Assembly: GCA_003550305.1 (NCBI GenBank)
Contig: QKYT01000057.1
Location: forward strand, 180,141 to 244,140
Direction: 5' to 3'
Origin: Glomus cerebriforme
Taxonomy: Eukaryota > Glomeromycota > Glomeromycetes > Glomerales > Glomeraceae
Length of the DNA: 64,000 bases
The position numbers and the translations under genes were made by a program. Positions 11,118 to 22,830 of this stretch are shown one piece after another (the stretch's first letter is position 1; each line of letters starts with the position of its first letter). The notes beneath the pieces are model-generated. The model had not been told where the DNA came from, did no database searches, and worked only from the letters and a program-made list of their open reading frames with translations.

Positions 11118-11618
11118 ACTATATACTACCTTACAATAAATATTCAGATTTTATAAATTTTACTTAGTAATACTATATATAGTAAAATTAATAATTTTCA
11201 GATTGCGTAAATCTTTATAAATTTTTAGCAAATTCACTCAAAAATTTTTTATTTAATAGCCAATAATCTATAGTTTTAAAAGTATAATTCAAAAATATTC
11301 TATTTGTAAAATACAAAAAAATACTCATTTGCAAAGTAATGAACAAGTTAATTTTATATATAAATTTGTAAATAATATATAAAAAAATTGTAACTTGTAT
11401 TTCAAGAGAAGAAAATTTTTTTATGTTTTAAAAATATAATTTTTTTATTTTAATATTTAAAAACTATAATTGATTAACTATTAAATAAAAAAAATTTTGA
11501 GCGAATTCACCAAAAATTTATAAAGTTTTATGCAACCCAAAGATCATTAATTTTACTATAGTATATTACTAAATAAAATTTATAAAATCTGAATATTTAT
11601 TATAGGGTAATGTAAAAA
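11118..11618. mobile_element. Element with about 130-bp terminal inverted repeats
   Basis: The left arm (about 11118-11255) reads through TACCTTACAATAAATATTCAG, TACTTAGTAATACTATA and CAGATTGCGTAAATC. The right arm (about 11487-11618) contains the reverse complement of the same blocks in reverse order. The middle of about 230 bp is noncoding. A partial match to the outer end is also seen near 15103-15150. Confidence 0.7.
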
Positions 11619-11619
11619 A

Positions 11620-12197
11620 AAGAAATTACAATTAAAATTAACATCTTAACTATTTTTTAAATAGTTGTATAATTACAGCTATATAAAAAACTTAAAGTAA
11701 ATTATGCTTATAAGTTGTAAGTTATAATTAATAGAATTTAATTGCAATGTTATCTTTAATTATAACATATTAATTTTTTACTTATATATATATTAATTAA
11801 TTATAATACATAGCATATGGTATATTAGAGTGTTTTGTCAACTAATTAAATCAAAACTATATGTATTTTCAACTAATAAATAATTTTTTGATAGAAATTT
11901 AATCAATATTATAATTTGATACTATAGTCTATTTACTTTATAATGAAGTTAATAGTTTAGCAGACCTTCATTATAAGAAAATTTGTTAATGTAATATAAA
12001 AATCTAGTATAACTTGAAAAAAGTTGGTATATTATATAGTAAATTACATAATATTTGTATTATATATAATGTATATCATACAAAATATTTTTGTTATATT
12101 AAAAAAAAATTTTATTATAAAGGAAAATTTATTATAATGAAAGCTATTTTATATATATTTTAGTATACTTTTTAGGTTTACTTTGTTAAATAGTATA
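11620..12197. other. AT-rich intergenic stretch
   Basis: No gene supported. Contains simple AT repeats up to the transposon end. Confidence 0.5.
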
Positions 12198-13931
12198 CAG
12201 TCGACTCCCTTTATAATCACACCCCTTGGGACTGGCAAATGGTATGATTATAAAGAGGTGTGCTTATAGTGAGATTTTTTTTATATAATCACACATATAG
12301 ATAATTTTCATTTTGATGTGATTATATACAAAAAATTTTTTTTATTAGTAAAACATTAATAAATTCATAAAATTTAAAAATTTTATCATTTTTAAGTTAT
12401 TATAATTTTATTTTTTACATATATAAATTAAATTATAATTGTATTATAANNTGTNGATTTTAATTANCTTTTAAATNAATCTNTAATTNTAATAATTGNA
12501 TNAAAATTCATAAAGTTTTATTATAACTGAAATCATTGATAAATTTCACAATTCTCTCCCATTCCACCCACCTCCTATGAAATTTTGTTCTTTATATAGA
12601 CTTTTATCTTACACAAAAATATATATAAAAAAATGCGTATAACTTATATATCTTATTTTAAAAAAATTTGTGTAACTATCCCTATTTTCTTATTACTGTA
12701 AAAATATAATTTTATATTACCCTATTACATTAAAACAAATAAAAAAAAATACAATTATTCCATATCACAATTATTAAGAAATAAATCAAGTGTACTTTAC
12801 TTTTTCAAATTAAACTCTTTCTCTCTAACTACTTGTAAATATTTTCTAAAAATACGTAAATCTTCATTATTATATTTAATATCACTTTGTTATTCAAAGA
12901 AATTAATAAAATTTTCCAATCTACTAACTGCTTTTTTTACCAATACTACAGATATTTCATCATCATCATTATCATCTTCTGCTTTTTGATTTTCTTTATC
13001 ACCTTGTACTAAATTAATAATTTCTTCATTTGTAAGATTTTCTTCAGTTGGAACTTCATGATTAAATATCTGAAAGTATTCTATTACATCATCAGACTCT
13101 GGTAAATAATTAAGAAGATCTTTGATTTTATCATTATCTACATTTAATTCAAATTCTTCTTCATCTACATCATCATCATCATCATAAGATAGAAGTATAC
13201 CTGTTTTAATCCAACAATTTTGTATTGTTTTTTGAGTAANATTATTNCACCNTTNAGTAATATAATCAATTGCTTCCTTAATATTTAACTTGTTTCTAAA
13301 TTTAATAATTAATATTAGTTAATATTTTATTTATAAAAAAAAATAGTTTTCAGTTTATAACTTACTTTACATAATCTATTCCAGAATCAAATTNACNAAT
13401 TAAATNTTTACAAAACTNCTGCTTATATTTGGCTTTAAAACTATGAATAATATCTGCTGAAGATGAACAGTTGTATTTGGTGAAAGGTAAATAAATTCAA
13501 TATTAGTAAGATTAGGTCCTACTTTTTTTTGTTGTTTTTTCATTAAAAAATGAAGCAACAGCAGCTTGTTTTACATTAGGATTTGCTAGCATGTATTCAC
13601 AGATTTTTTTCTTTATATCAATACTAACAGCAGTATGAGTTTGCTAAATAGATGGCATAGTTGTAAATAAAACTATACAAGTTGTACAAACTGTGTAAAA
13701 ACACATACCTTATCAGTTATATTATCAGATCACATGATTAGTGTGCTTATAAATAGGGAATTTTCCTTATATTTACTATGATATGAGACTGATGATTGGG
13801 GTGATTATATTTTTAATTAATAAAGTGATTATAAAGGAGGCATTTTTTATATAAAAAAGTTCAGACCAAATTATTTGTGCTTTAAGGAAAGGAGTGCTTA
13901 TATAAGAGGTGCTTATAAAAGAGGTCGACTA
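12198..13931 (-). mobile_element. pogo/Tigger-like DNA transposon relic with degenerate transposase
   Basis: The ends read CAGTCGACTCCCTTTATAAT on the left and its imperfect complement on the right (ending GAGGTCGACTA). A TA flanks each side (12196-12197, 13932-13933). On the minus strand, about 13500 to 12880, translation gives fragments of a pogo-type DDE transposase C-terminus: an NCSSSADIIHSFKAKYK block, then IKEAIDYI, then TQKTIQNCWIKTGI, followed by an acidic tail with DDDDDVDEEE. The IQNCW-KTGI block is characteristic of this family. The frame is interrupted by an apparent intron or AT insertion, ambiguous bases and stops, so it is inactive. Confidence 0.8.
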
Positions 13932-13933
13932 TA

Positions 13934-14269
13934 TAGCATTTTATTAGTAATCTTTAGTATAACAAGATTTTTTTATATATTAAATTCAGTACAATACTGA
14001 AAGTTTGCTATATTAAGAAATTCATTAAATTAAAATTCGTTATAAAACAAATATAGTATAAATCAACTATAAATAATCAGTAGACCTTTTTTTAAATATA
14101 CAGATCAACCTTTTTTTTTCTAAATTTTTTAAATATAAATTAGTTTTTTCATACTATAACTACAAAGTTATAAAATTCTTATTTATATTAATTAGCAACT
14201 AGCAAGTTTAAAGAAAATTTCTATTTTAATCTTAAATTTGAAAAAAATTTCTTAAACTACTATATTGGA
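13934..14269. other. AT-rich intergenic stretch
   Basis: No supported feature other than AT-rich sequence between two mobile elements. Confidence 0.5.
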
Positions 14270-14481
14270 TAGGATTGCTTGTCTAAATTTTTCTAAAATT
14301 CTGCACTTAGTTTTACCAAATTTTTACTATAGTTTTATTATAGTTTTGCAAAGTTTTATTCATCTTTTATCAAGTTTTATTGACTAACTTTTTAATAAGA
14401 CTTTAATATAGTTTCATCAAATTACTACATTTTGTCATTTCACCTATTTGCTAAATTCTCTAGTTTCACTAAGCAATCTTA
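14270..14481. mobile_element. 240-bp miniature element, copy 3 of 3 (internally deleted)
   Basis: Same ends as the copies at 5803 and 10148 (TAGGATTGCTTGTC to ACTAAGCAATCTTA). About 30 bp shorter because a segment after GTTTTGCAAAGTTT is missing. Confidence 0.75.
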
Positions 14482-15190
14482 ATATTAGATGTAAGTTTTT
14501 TATTTAAATATAAGAAATAGCCTTGTAATTTTATTTATATGGCTTTGATACTGATTTTTTACAAAATTTTACCTTAAAATATTAATTGGAAAAGCAATAA
14601 AAGTATCAGAATGACAAAATAATTAATGAGATAATACAATGTTTAAAAGAAATGCAAAAAAAAAGCAAAAATAATTTCACTCCAAGAAGTTCAATTTGGT
14701 TTAATATTGCATCAATCCTTTTTAACAATTTTTTGGCTAATTTAAAATAAAATATAATTTAATTAGTTAGGAAATTTTTATAATGAAATAGCCAATAAAT
14801 TGTATATATAAATGTATATATAAATAATTAAGCAATATCATTTTTTTTATATACCATATAAAAATTTACTATTAAAGGTTTTATTGGTACTATATATAGG
14901 TTTGATTTAATTAGTTTTACATGATATGCAATTGATAGAGATCGCCAAATTTCTAATTGCACGTTCGGGATTAACAAGTTTAATTTTTTGTTCTGTTAAC
15001 TTTTTTTTTTACACAGACATATAACAAGATTATTTAATGTTTTTAAATTTCTAAAAGATACAGTTCTGCAGTAAAGTGTACAAGTTTTTAAAATATACAC
15101 TGGCTTACCATAAATTACCAGATTTTTTTACTATTTATAAAATTTATATGTAAAATTCGTTTTTTTCCTTACCACATTCTCCTTTACCAA
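14482..15190. other. AT-rich intergenic stretch
   Basis: No gene supported. A short segment near 15103-15150 resembles the outer end of the element at 11118-11618. Confidence 0.4.
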
Positions 15191-15191
15191 C

Positions 15192-15407
15192 TTAAAAATA
15201 GAAAGGATCTTTTTTTTTAGGCAAGTCGTACTTAGGAGTTTGTTTCAATTCAAATGAATTAGAATGGAGACCATGTTGATCCTCCTCTTCTACATTCCAT
15301 ACAATGTGAATATCATGGGAGAATATTTCGGTCAGACACGACGAATTGAACTCTTCCGTAATTGATGATTTATTTTCATGTTTGATAGTCCATACCTTTA
15401 AATACAA
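15192..15407 (-). CDS. Hypothetical short protein, 71 aa
   Basis: A single open frame from ATG (15407) to a stop at 15192, divergent from the arrestin gene with about 170 bp between the starts. The product is hydrophilic, with a Glu-rich middle and a lysine-rich end (PKKKDPFYF). Its GC content is higher than the flanking DNA, which favours coding. No domain or membrane segment is recognised. It may be the last exon of a longer gene whose other exons were not identified. Confidence 0.3.
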   Translation of the reverse strand: MYLKVWTIKHENKSSITEEFNSSCLTEIFSHDIHIVWNVEEEDQHGLHSNSFELKQTPKYDLPKKKDPFYF

Positions 15408-15576
15408 CCTATACCACCTTTGTCTTTTTATTTTTCTTGCAACTTTTGGCTTTCTTGACGTATTAATTTATACGATTCTGTCCCTTAATACGCTCGCTTA
15501 AAATTTTTTAATCCCAAGGGTCATTTTAATACATTAAAAATAGGCATAAATATTATTAATTTATGTCCAAAAGAAA

Positions 15577-16681
15577 ATGTTTAATAAAAATAAAAAAAGT
15601 ATTTCATTGGAAATCATCCTGGATGATGATTTTAATGGTATGATGTACGGTCTTCCTGAAGAATCATTAGGATGTAAATTAAGTGGAAAAGTCATTCTTA
15701 ATAATAGGAATCCTCTTACAACAAAACATTTATTATTTATCTTTGTTGGCAAAATATCTGTTTCATGTGGTCCTCCTATGTCTTCTTCAAGACCAGAATG
15801 TAAATAAATAATTTTGTCTCATATTATTCTTTGTCATCTTTATTATATTATTAATCGAAATTTTTCTTTTTTTTCATTATTAAAATAATAGACAGTGAAA
15901 TCAAAACCATATTTCGAAAAGAATGCGTGTTTCATAATTCAGGAACATCCAATAAAAGAATTCCGGCTGGAACACATGAATATTATTTTGAATTTGATCT
16001 TCCTGGAAATTTACCATCATCCTTCAAAGGTATACGTGGAAAAATTGAATATTATTGTACAGCAATCCTCGCAAGACCAGTATTTCATAATGATTTAACA
16101 GTAAAGAAAACTGTAAATATTAAACGTTGTCTAATGGATGAAACACGAGCAGCACAAGTACATCATACAACATTTACTGAAGGACTTTTGGATGAAAAAA
16201 TTCGTTATCAAATTAGTTACCCTATTATGGCATTTCGTGAAGGTGGTTTAGTTCAATATGAAATTTCATTAAAATCCACGAACCCTAATATCGTTATTGA
16301 ATCTATCGAATATGGATTAAAAGAACAAATTCATTATCATACAACTGGCGAAGAAGGTGTGACTATTATAGCAAATGTTAACGAAGATCGTTATCCTCTT
16401 GGCAAGAGACAAATTAAATTTGATTCAAATGATGCTAGTCCAATTACAACTAATTTTCGTTTATGTCCATGGGTTAATTTTGATGTTGATACTCAATTAA
16501 TTAATATTAAACATAAATTATCATTTACTGTTTACGTCTCGGAGATAATTAACAATGAAACTTTTTTCACAGAGCGCCGATTTTCTGCGCCAACGGGAAG
16601 AGCACATCGAATTGTTTCTTTTTCATTATTATCATCCTCTAACAATAACAATAATTACATTAATAATAATAATATTAATAC

Positions 16682-16728
<47 letters not shown>

Positions 16729-17048
16729 GTAATAGTAATAGTAACAGAAGAAATTTAAGAAATTCAAGAACGTTTTCTTTATCAAATATCATAAATTCTC
16801 AAAGAACAGAATTTATAACAAAGGTTGAAACGAAACGTTTACATTTTGAAGTTCCTATCATAATCACAGCAAAATCTTGTAAACCACCAAGCACTCCCCC
16901 TTATGCTTTCGTTGATCGACCTCCAGCCTACGCGATCGCTTCAATGGTTCCTCCTCCGCCTGAATACTTTGAAATAGGTACTGAATTTTCACCAGGCAAT
17001 TATATATCAAATGATTCAAATGATTACGTAGAATATGACTTTGAATAA
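15577..17048 (+). CDS. Alpha-arrestin (ART-like) protein, 459 aa, probable Rsp5/Nedd4 ubiquitin-ligase adaptor
   Basis: Two exons, 15577-15799 and 15892-17048, joined by a 92-bp intron (GTAAAT...ATAG) that splits a Tyr codon. Exon 1 starts the N-terminal arrestin beta-sandwich (ISLEIIL, SGKVILNN). Exon 2 continues it (GTHEYYFEFDLPGNLPSSF, GIRGKIEYYCTAIL) and carries the C-terminal arrestin fold. The tail has two PPxY motifs, PPAY at about residues 418-421 and PPEY at about 430-433, which in this family recruit the WW domains of Rsp5/Nedd4 HECT ligases. An Asn-rich low-complexity loop at about residues 322-361, encoded by AAT repeats, interrupts the C-terminal half and is probably length-variable. 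Fungal alpha-arrestins direct ubiquitination and endocytosis of plasma-membrane transporters, often under TOR control; the cargo cannot be told from sequence. Confidence 0.9.
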
Positions 17049-18039
17049 TTAAAAATAATTTTTGTTTCAGAATATTTTTAATGTAAAAAAAAAGTATTAT
17101 TTTTATTTAAATACTATCCGCATTATATAAACATAAAAAATAATAATAATCGCATTTATTAAATTCAAAATTACGCTCTAAAATAAAGAAAATTTAAAAT
17201 TGTTCAAAAAGCCAAACTCCTCTGTTATATTATATTATACCCTATTGTATTTCATTCTTTGGATTCGAAATTTTTTTATTAGTATCTAAAAATGAATATG
17301 GACAAAAAATTCATTAAAAGATTATTTTAAAAAAAAAAGAAATCATAAATGATAAAAGTAAAATACTTTCATTTATTGCACATTAACAAATTAATGTGTA
17401 GAGTATGCGTTGTGGACCCTTTTATTAGTTAATAAAATTCCTTGAATATCGATCTGTAATTCAAACAGCGTGACGAGTATGAATTATAATTCTTATGTTT
17501 CATGTTGATACATTACATAATCAATAGTAAAAATTATGTACTGTATGTATAATTTAATTAAAATTTTCTCTCGAATTTGCAATTCTCAATTAATGTATAA
17601 CTACCCAGTCTTTCACAATTTCACACTTTTTATTTATGGGACTGCTAATAAAATAATAACGTAAAAATTCAACTCACTCTACTCGCTCATTTTATTCTCT
17701 ATTCATTCCCACTCTACTTTTTCCACTCGCTTTACTCTCTATTCATTCTAATAAATTAAAAAAATCCTACAAGGATTATATCATAATACAAAATAGAAAT
17801 TCTCTGAACCAAATCTTTGCAACTTCTTTATATGTAACGAAACCTGATACTTTCATGAGCCACTCTTTGATTTTTCGGTTTATTTTTTTTTAAAAAATAT
17901 ATAGTAGTTATGATTAAAATCAGATGAGTAATTACATCGCTAGCGTTAATTAGAATAGCTTTATATAATTGTATATTGATTTTTTAGGGTTTGTAAAATT
18001 AATATTTCTACGTGATTTTTTATGGATAAATAAGTAAAT
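17049..18039. other. Intergenic, 3' flank of arrestin
   Basis: No gene supported. At 17675-17755 a pyrimidine-rich segment holds two imperfect copies of a CACTC...CTCTATTCATTC unit of about 40 bp. Confidence 0.5.
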
Positions 18040-18252
18040 CTAAATGAAGTGCTGGAAACTACCACCAACATTAGGATAGATCATTCCATTATTTGTATCT
18101 TTACCCAAAGGAATAATATCAGTAGAGTAAAAGGAAGCCTCCCACTGAGCTATATTCCTTTCGTAGACCACAAGCAACTGTAGACGACCTTGGTTTGTTA
18201 GAAACGTGACAAACCCATAGCATATGTCTATGTCTTCCGGCTGGTTGGCCAT
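18040..18252 (-). CDS. Hypothetical short protein, 70 aa, unusually GC-rich
   Basis: Open frame from ATG (18252) with an in-frame stop just upstream. The product begins MANQPEDIDICYGF and ends GGSFQHFI. Its base composition is clearly higher in GC than the flanking DNA, extending to about 18300. No family recognised. It may be a fragment of a transposon or other multicopy gene rather than a free-standing gene. Confidence 0.3.
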   Translation of the reverse strand: MANQPEDIDICYGFVTFLTNQGRLQLLVVYERNIAQWEASFYSTDIIPLGKDTNNGMIYPNVGGSFQHFI

Positions 18253-18790
18253 AGCATTGCTTCAGGGTTTGCAGTGGTATGAAAGTTGCAGTCTAGTCAG
18301 GACTTTTAAAATAGGGATTTTAGTTTCAAAATATGACACTTAAATACCATTAAAATTTATATTTGATCGTAAAAAAATTTTTAATGTTACATTGTACCTA
18401 TATATATATATATATATTATCTATTATTTACTTATAGCTATAGGATTTGCGCGAACACTAAAGAGAAAAATTACGAAAGTCAAAGTACCATCCCTTTTAT
18501 TAATATTCTAAACCAAAACCATTGACAAAAATTTTTTGACATTACGTGATAAATGATTGATTAAAAAGAAATTCGTATTTAGCGAAAATCAAAAGAAGAC
18601 ACGAACTACATTTACTACAATTTAAGTATGGAGACATATAATAAACGCAGGACTCAAAAGAATATGAGACTGTATTGATAAAAAAAAATGTGATTAAAAT
18701 TCGAATTCATGTAAATTTCGTTTTTTTTTTCTATGACATACTCGTGATATCCGATATCGTGTCATAATATAACGTGATATACAATTTTCT
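18253..18790. other. Intergenic, 3' flank of glycosyltransferase A
   Basis: No supported feature; a short TA microsatellite near 18403-18418. Confidence 0.5.
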
Positions 18791-20264
18791 TTATTCCGTC
18801 GTTCCCCATTTTGTGATAACATTCCGTATTCTCTTATTACCACTATCTATTAAAGCTTGTCTTGCTTCACCAATAAGACTGGTATATGTTGAATTTATTC
18901 TACAACAGTTTATAGGACCACTTATAAAATAATCAGCTTGTATACAAGTTAATTTATCTAAAATTCCGTGTATACCTGAGCTATTAAATTCTGAAGCATA
19001 TTTTTCATCATTTCTTAATTCTTCAAAAGCATTTAAAGAAACCCAAGTGTTAAGATTTATTGTAGAATTAAGCATTTGCATTGCTATTCTATGATATTTT
19101 CCTACTTTATGAAATGTATCTGAAGCCGAATTTCCTCCTAAAATAGGGTAGTCGGTTGCAAGATAAACGTTATTTATACCTTCTGTTTCTTTAAGATGAT
19201 TAATTGTTTTAATTAATTGTTCAGCACATTTTGGCATTTTTTCTGGTATACCTTGTTCCATTCTCCAATGAATACAATAATATGATTGTAATTTATTTTT
19301 CAAATCAAATGCCTGTTTCATTATATGAGGAGCAAATGGAATTGGTTCTTCGATCAATGGAAACATTTGTCTTCGAGAACGATTTCGAATCAATATTACA
19401 GGAGATTTCTTATCTTTAAGATTTTCTGTAAAGAAATTTGACATTTTATATTCAATATTTTCTAACCGATTTCCTCCAGTATGAAATTCAACATAATCTG
19501 ATATTTTTAAATCGAATTGATCCAAACATAATTTATGAAGAAGATTTTTTTTATAATGCTCGCTTGGTTCAATAGCCATTTGTTCATGATCTCTTATAGA
19601 ATAAGAATTATTTCTACCATCTTCTATAAACCAAGTATGTAAGGTATCAGGTTTAATTAAAAGTTCTTTTGTCCATTCTTTAAAAGTTTGTTGTGTCATA
19701 AATTTTACACCCAAAAACATTTTTTTCATTTCTTCTAAATCATAATAAAATTCAAAAGGAAATGGTGCACAACAATTCATTCTTGAATTTGCAACATTAG
19801 GTAAAACCATTATACGATTAAGTGATCGAGCAAGATAAGTTAAAGATCTAAGATGAAGATTTGCTCTCGTTTCTTGTTCTGGAATAAAATATGGAAATAT
19901 GAAATTACAAATCTTTTCTCCACAATATTTTAAATTAACTTTTTCATCATGCTCGATCAACTTTGAATAGATTTTATTATCGACTTCAATCAGCTTATTT
20001 AATGATATTTCTTCTAGCTATTTTTTTTTTTTTTAAAAAAAAAAAAAATATATATATAAATAATTTATCATATAATAAAAAATAATTTAAATTTATTTAT
20101 TTAAAAAAAAATCTTACTTCTAATGAATTACGCGTATCTAAATTTAATACAAAAACAATAATCCATGTAATATAAGTGCAGGTAATAAGCGATAATATTT
20201 TTTTTGTCCGTAAAAAGTTATGATAGTATTGAAATGGCGTTTTACCTATTTTCTTCTTTATCAT
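18791..20264 (-). CDS. O-fucosyltransferase-like type II membrane protein A, 457 aa
   Basis: Two exons, 20118-20264 and 18791-20017, phase 0, with donor GTAAGA and an acceptor after a T-run. The short exon supplies a basic cytosolic head (MIKKKIGKT) and a signal anchor at about residues 23-41, typical of Golgi type II transferases. The large exon holds an O-FucT-like (PF10250-type) fold: an LARSLNRIMVLPNV block near residue 112, HWRME at about 299-303 and VYLATDYP at about 333-340. In characterised POFUT-like enzymes the HxR arginine is needed for catalysis with GDP-fucose. The usual GxxNQ motif of the N-terminal half is replaced by an EQETRAN segment, a shared feature of genes A, B, C and G. 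Substrate unknown. A double A-run of about 32 bases each lies 70-145 bp upstream. Confidence 0.75.
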
Positions 20265-20333
20265 GGTGTTTATCTTAAAAATATATTATATTATGGTATA
20301 TTATTTTATTATTTGAATATTCAAAATCAAAAT

Positions 20334-20368
<35 letters not shown>

Positions 20369-20369
20369 A

Positions 20370-20409
<40 letters not shown>

Positions 20410-21207
20410 CGAGAATGAATTTAATATCGAGAAAAAAAAATAATAATATTTACTAGGCGTAACCCGTCGCGCTGCGCCGGGAATAGGACTTGCCTATCAA
20501 GTTATGAGAATAACAATAGCATGTTTATATTTTCTATGTAATAGGCCTAGATTTTACTATTATTATGATGAGTTTAGAAGAAAATAGATGTAATAAATTT
20601 ATATAATTTATGTGTTTATGCCAATAAGAAATATTATGTATATGAAATGTTATAATTATCTTAGTATTAGAATTACCGAAATTTGCTGATCAAAAGGTCT
20701 TAACTTTTAAGTATTAACATAAATTTGCCNATCAAAAGNTCTNANCTTTTAAGTATAGATCAGGCACAAATCCGCACAATTTAAAGACTATTTATTTATA
20801 CAGGCTAATCTAAACGTAAGAAGATCATTATTACAAATATAGTAATCATAAATTACAATTTAGGAGTAAAGCACATTTTAGAAAAGATTCGCTTATTTTG
20901 TTCTTTAAATATAATACGAATTTCGAATTTACGAATTTGTTTATATTACCAAAAATTGGTTTAATTGGGATTATGAATAAACCTGCATCTCATTAACTTT
21001 AAATTTTTTTGAATTTATCGTTACACAGAGGGGCAGATTAGTATTTATATTATTATGCATCAATATTATGGAAAAAATACTACAATTTGGATGATTTAGA
21101 AAGTAAAATAAAATTTTTATTTATCTATTTTATAATACATATAATATAAAAACAAAATACAGTATTTAAAATACATATACAACTTAAAAAACCATATTTA
21201 TTTTCTT
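20265..21207. other. Intergenic with poly(A) tracts, GC block and a direct repeat
   Basis: Two A-runs (20335-20366 and 20375-20406) separated by AATTAAAATT. A GC-rich block at 20455-20500 contains CCCGTCGCGCTGCGCCGGG, an imperfect palindrome. A tandem direct repeat occurs at about 20678-20714 and 20722-20757 (unit AATTTGCTGATCAAAAGGTC...), the second copy containing ambiguous bases. No gene seen. Confidence 0.55.
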
Positions 21208-22830
21208 TTATTGAACATTATACCAAATATCCCAAACGTTCTTTAAATAACTTGATTTTTTCTTTATCTCTTTCTTCCTTATATCGCGTACTTTCTTTGT
21301 GAAACGAGATTTAAAGCGTCCGCATGTTTTTGGACAGGATACAAAATAATCAGCTTGTATTAAAACCAATTTATCTAATATTCCTTGTATTCCAGCTCCC
21401 ATCAATTCTTTTCTTGTTTGTTTATTTTTCGGAAGATAATCGAATGGATGCATTGAAATCCAAGTATTTAAATTTACTGAAGAATTTAATGTTTGAATTG
21501 CAATAGTATGAAATTCTGTTATTTCATGCCAAGTTGAAGATTGAGGTTTTGTTCCTCCTAATAAAGGATAATCGGTTGCTAAATATAAATTCTTTATACC
21601 AGTCATATTTTGTTTATCGTTAACCCATTTTACTAAATTATTTGCGCAAGTAGGCATTAAGCTTGTTTTTCCAAGTTCCATCCTCCAATGACTTGCGATA
21701 TAAGGTCTTAATTTTTGTGAAACCGAACTTGCCGCATTTATAATATGTTCAGCATAATCCAATGAATCAACTTCTTTGAATAAAGGATGACGTATTTCAT
21801 GTTTAACTAATAATACTTCAGCATTCGTACTAAATTCCATTAATAATAAATTTTCAAACTTTTCACCTTTACCTAAATTTATTTCCTTAAATATTGTACT
21901 ATCATTTAATTTTAAATCAAAGAATCTTAAACAATTTTTTTGATTTAATCTTTCAACAAAAGGTTGAACATATTTTACCAGATATGGAGGATTTTCGAGT
22001 AAAATAAATCCATGAAAAGTATCCGGTTTCTCTTTCCGTTTCTTTGTCCAATCTTGAAATTCTTTTTGTGTAATAAATTTAACTTTTGGAAATCTTTGTT
22101 TAAGTTTTTCTACATTATAATAAAAATCAAAAGNAAATGGTCTACAAGCAAATATATGAGAATTTCCAACATTCGTTAATATCATTGTTCGATTTAATTT
22201 TTCAGCTAATTGTACAAATGATAAAAAATGTTGATTTGCTTGAGTTTCTTGTTCTGGTGGATAATATGCAAATAAAAATTTACATTTATCAGATTGACAA
22301 TATTGTTGATTTATTTCATTGTCAAGAGTTGATAAAGGTTCTGTTGTCATCGCCTTTAAATAAACCGAAAAAAAAAAGATTTTTTTTTTTTAGTTTAGCT
22401 TTGGATTACGCAATGACTTATCGTATTCGATAAGTAATTACTTACATCTTGTGGTTCAAACGTGTCAATAGGTGTGATTGACTCATTAATATCAGAAATA
22501 GATGTAGGAAATGACGATTCCTTTAAATAGAACGAAAAAAAAATTTTTTAAAAGGTTAGCTTCTTTTCTACGAGCAATCAAATTGAAACAACAAATGATT
22601 ACATTATGCGAAGATAATATTTTAATTATCCAAATACTTACTTCTATCGTTGGAATTGACTCACCAGTATCAAGCAGTGTTAAATCATTATTATAAATAA
22701 AAAAATAGGTTGAATAACTCCATATTATAAACATTAATAAAAGTGATTTAATTGTAATTCGAGTCCATTTATAAACTTTGGAATACCAAGTAAGTTTTAA
22801 ATTATTTTTTACAGTCAATTGTTTGGGCAT
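21208..22830 (-). CDS. O-fucosyltransferase-like type II membrane protein B, 469 aa
   Basis: Three exons, all phase 0: 22642-22830 (63 codons), 22446-22520 (25 codons) and 21208-22353. Exon 1 encodes a lysine-rich head and a membrane anchor at about residues 28-48. Exon 2 encodes only a Ser/Thr/Pro-rich stem piece ending in FEPQD. Exon 3 encodes the catalytic domain: CKFLFAYYPPEQETQAN, AEKLNRTMILTNVGNS, HWRME at about residues 310-314 and NLYLATDYPLLGG. One base in the codon at 22134-22136 is N, giving one unknown residue. The catalytic exon is nearly the same as that of gene C, so the two are recent tandem duplicates. Expected to act in the Golgi lumen with GDP-fucose or a similar donor; the acceptor is unknown. 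Confidence 0.78.

Noticed and set aside
20220..20456. Lysine-rich open frame of 78 codons
   Set aside because: It is created by the long A-runs and overlaps exon 1 of glycosyltransferase A on the other strand.
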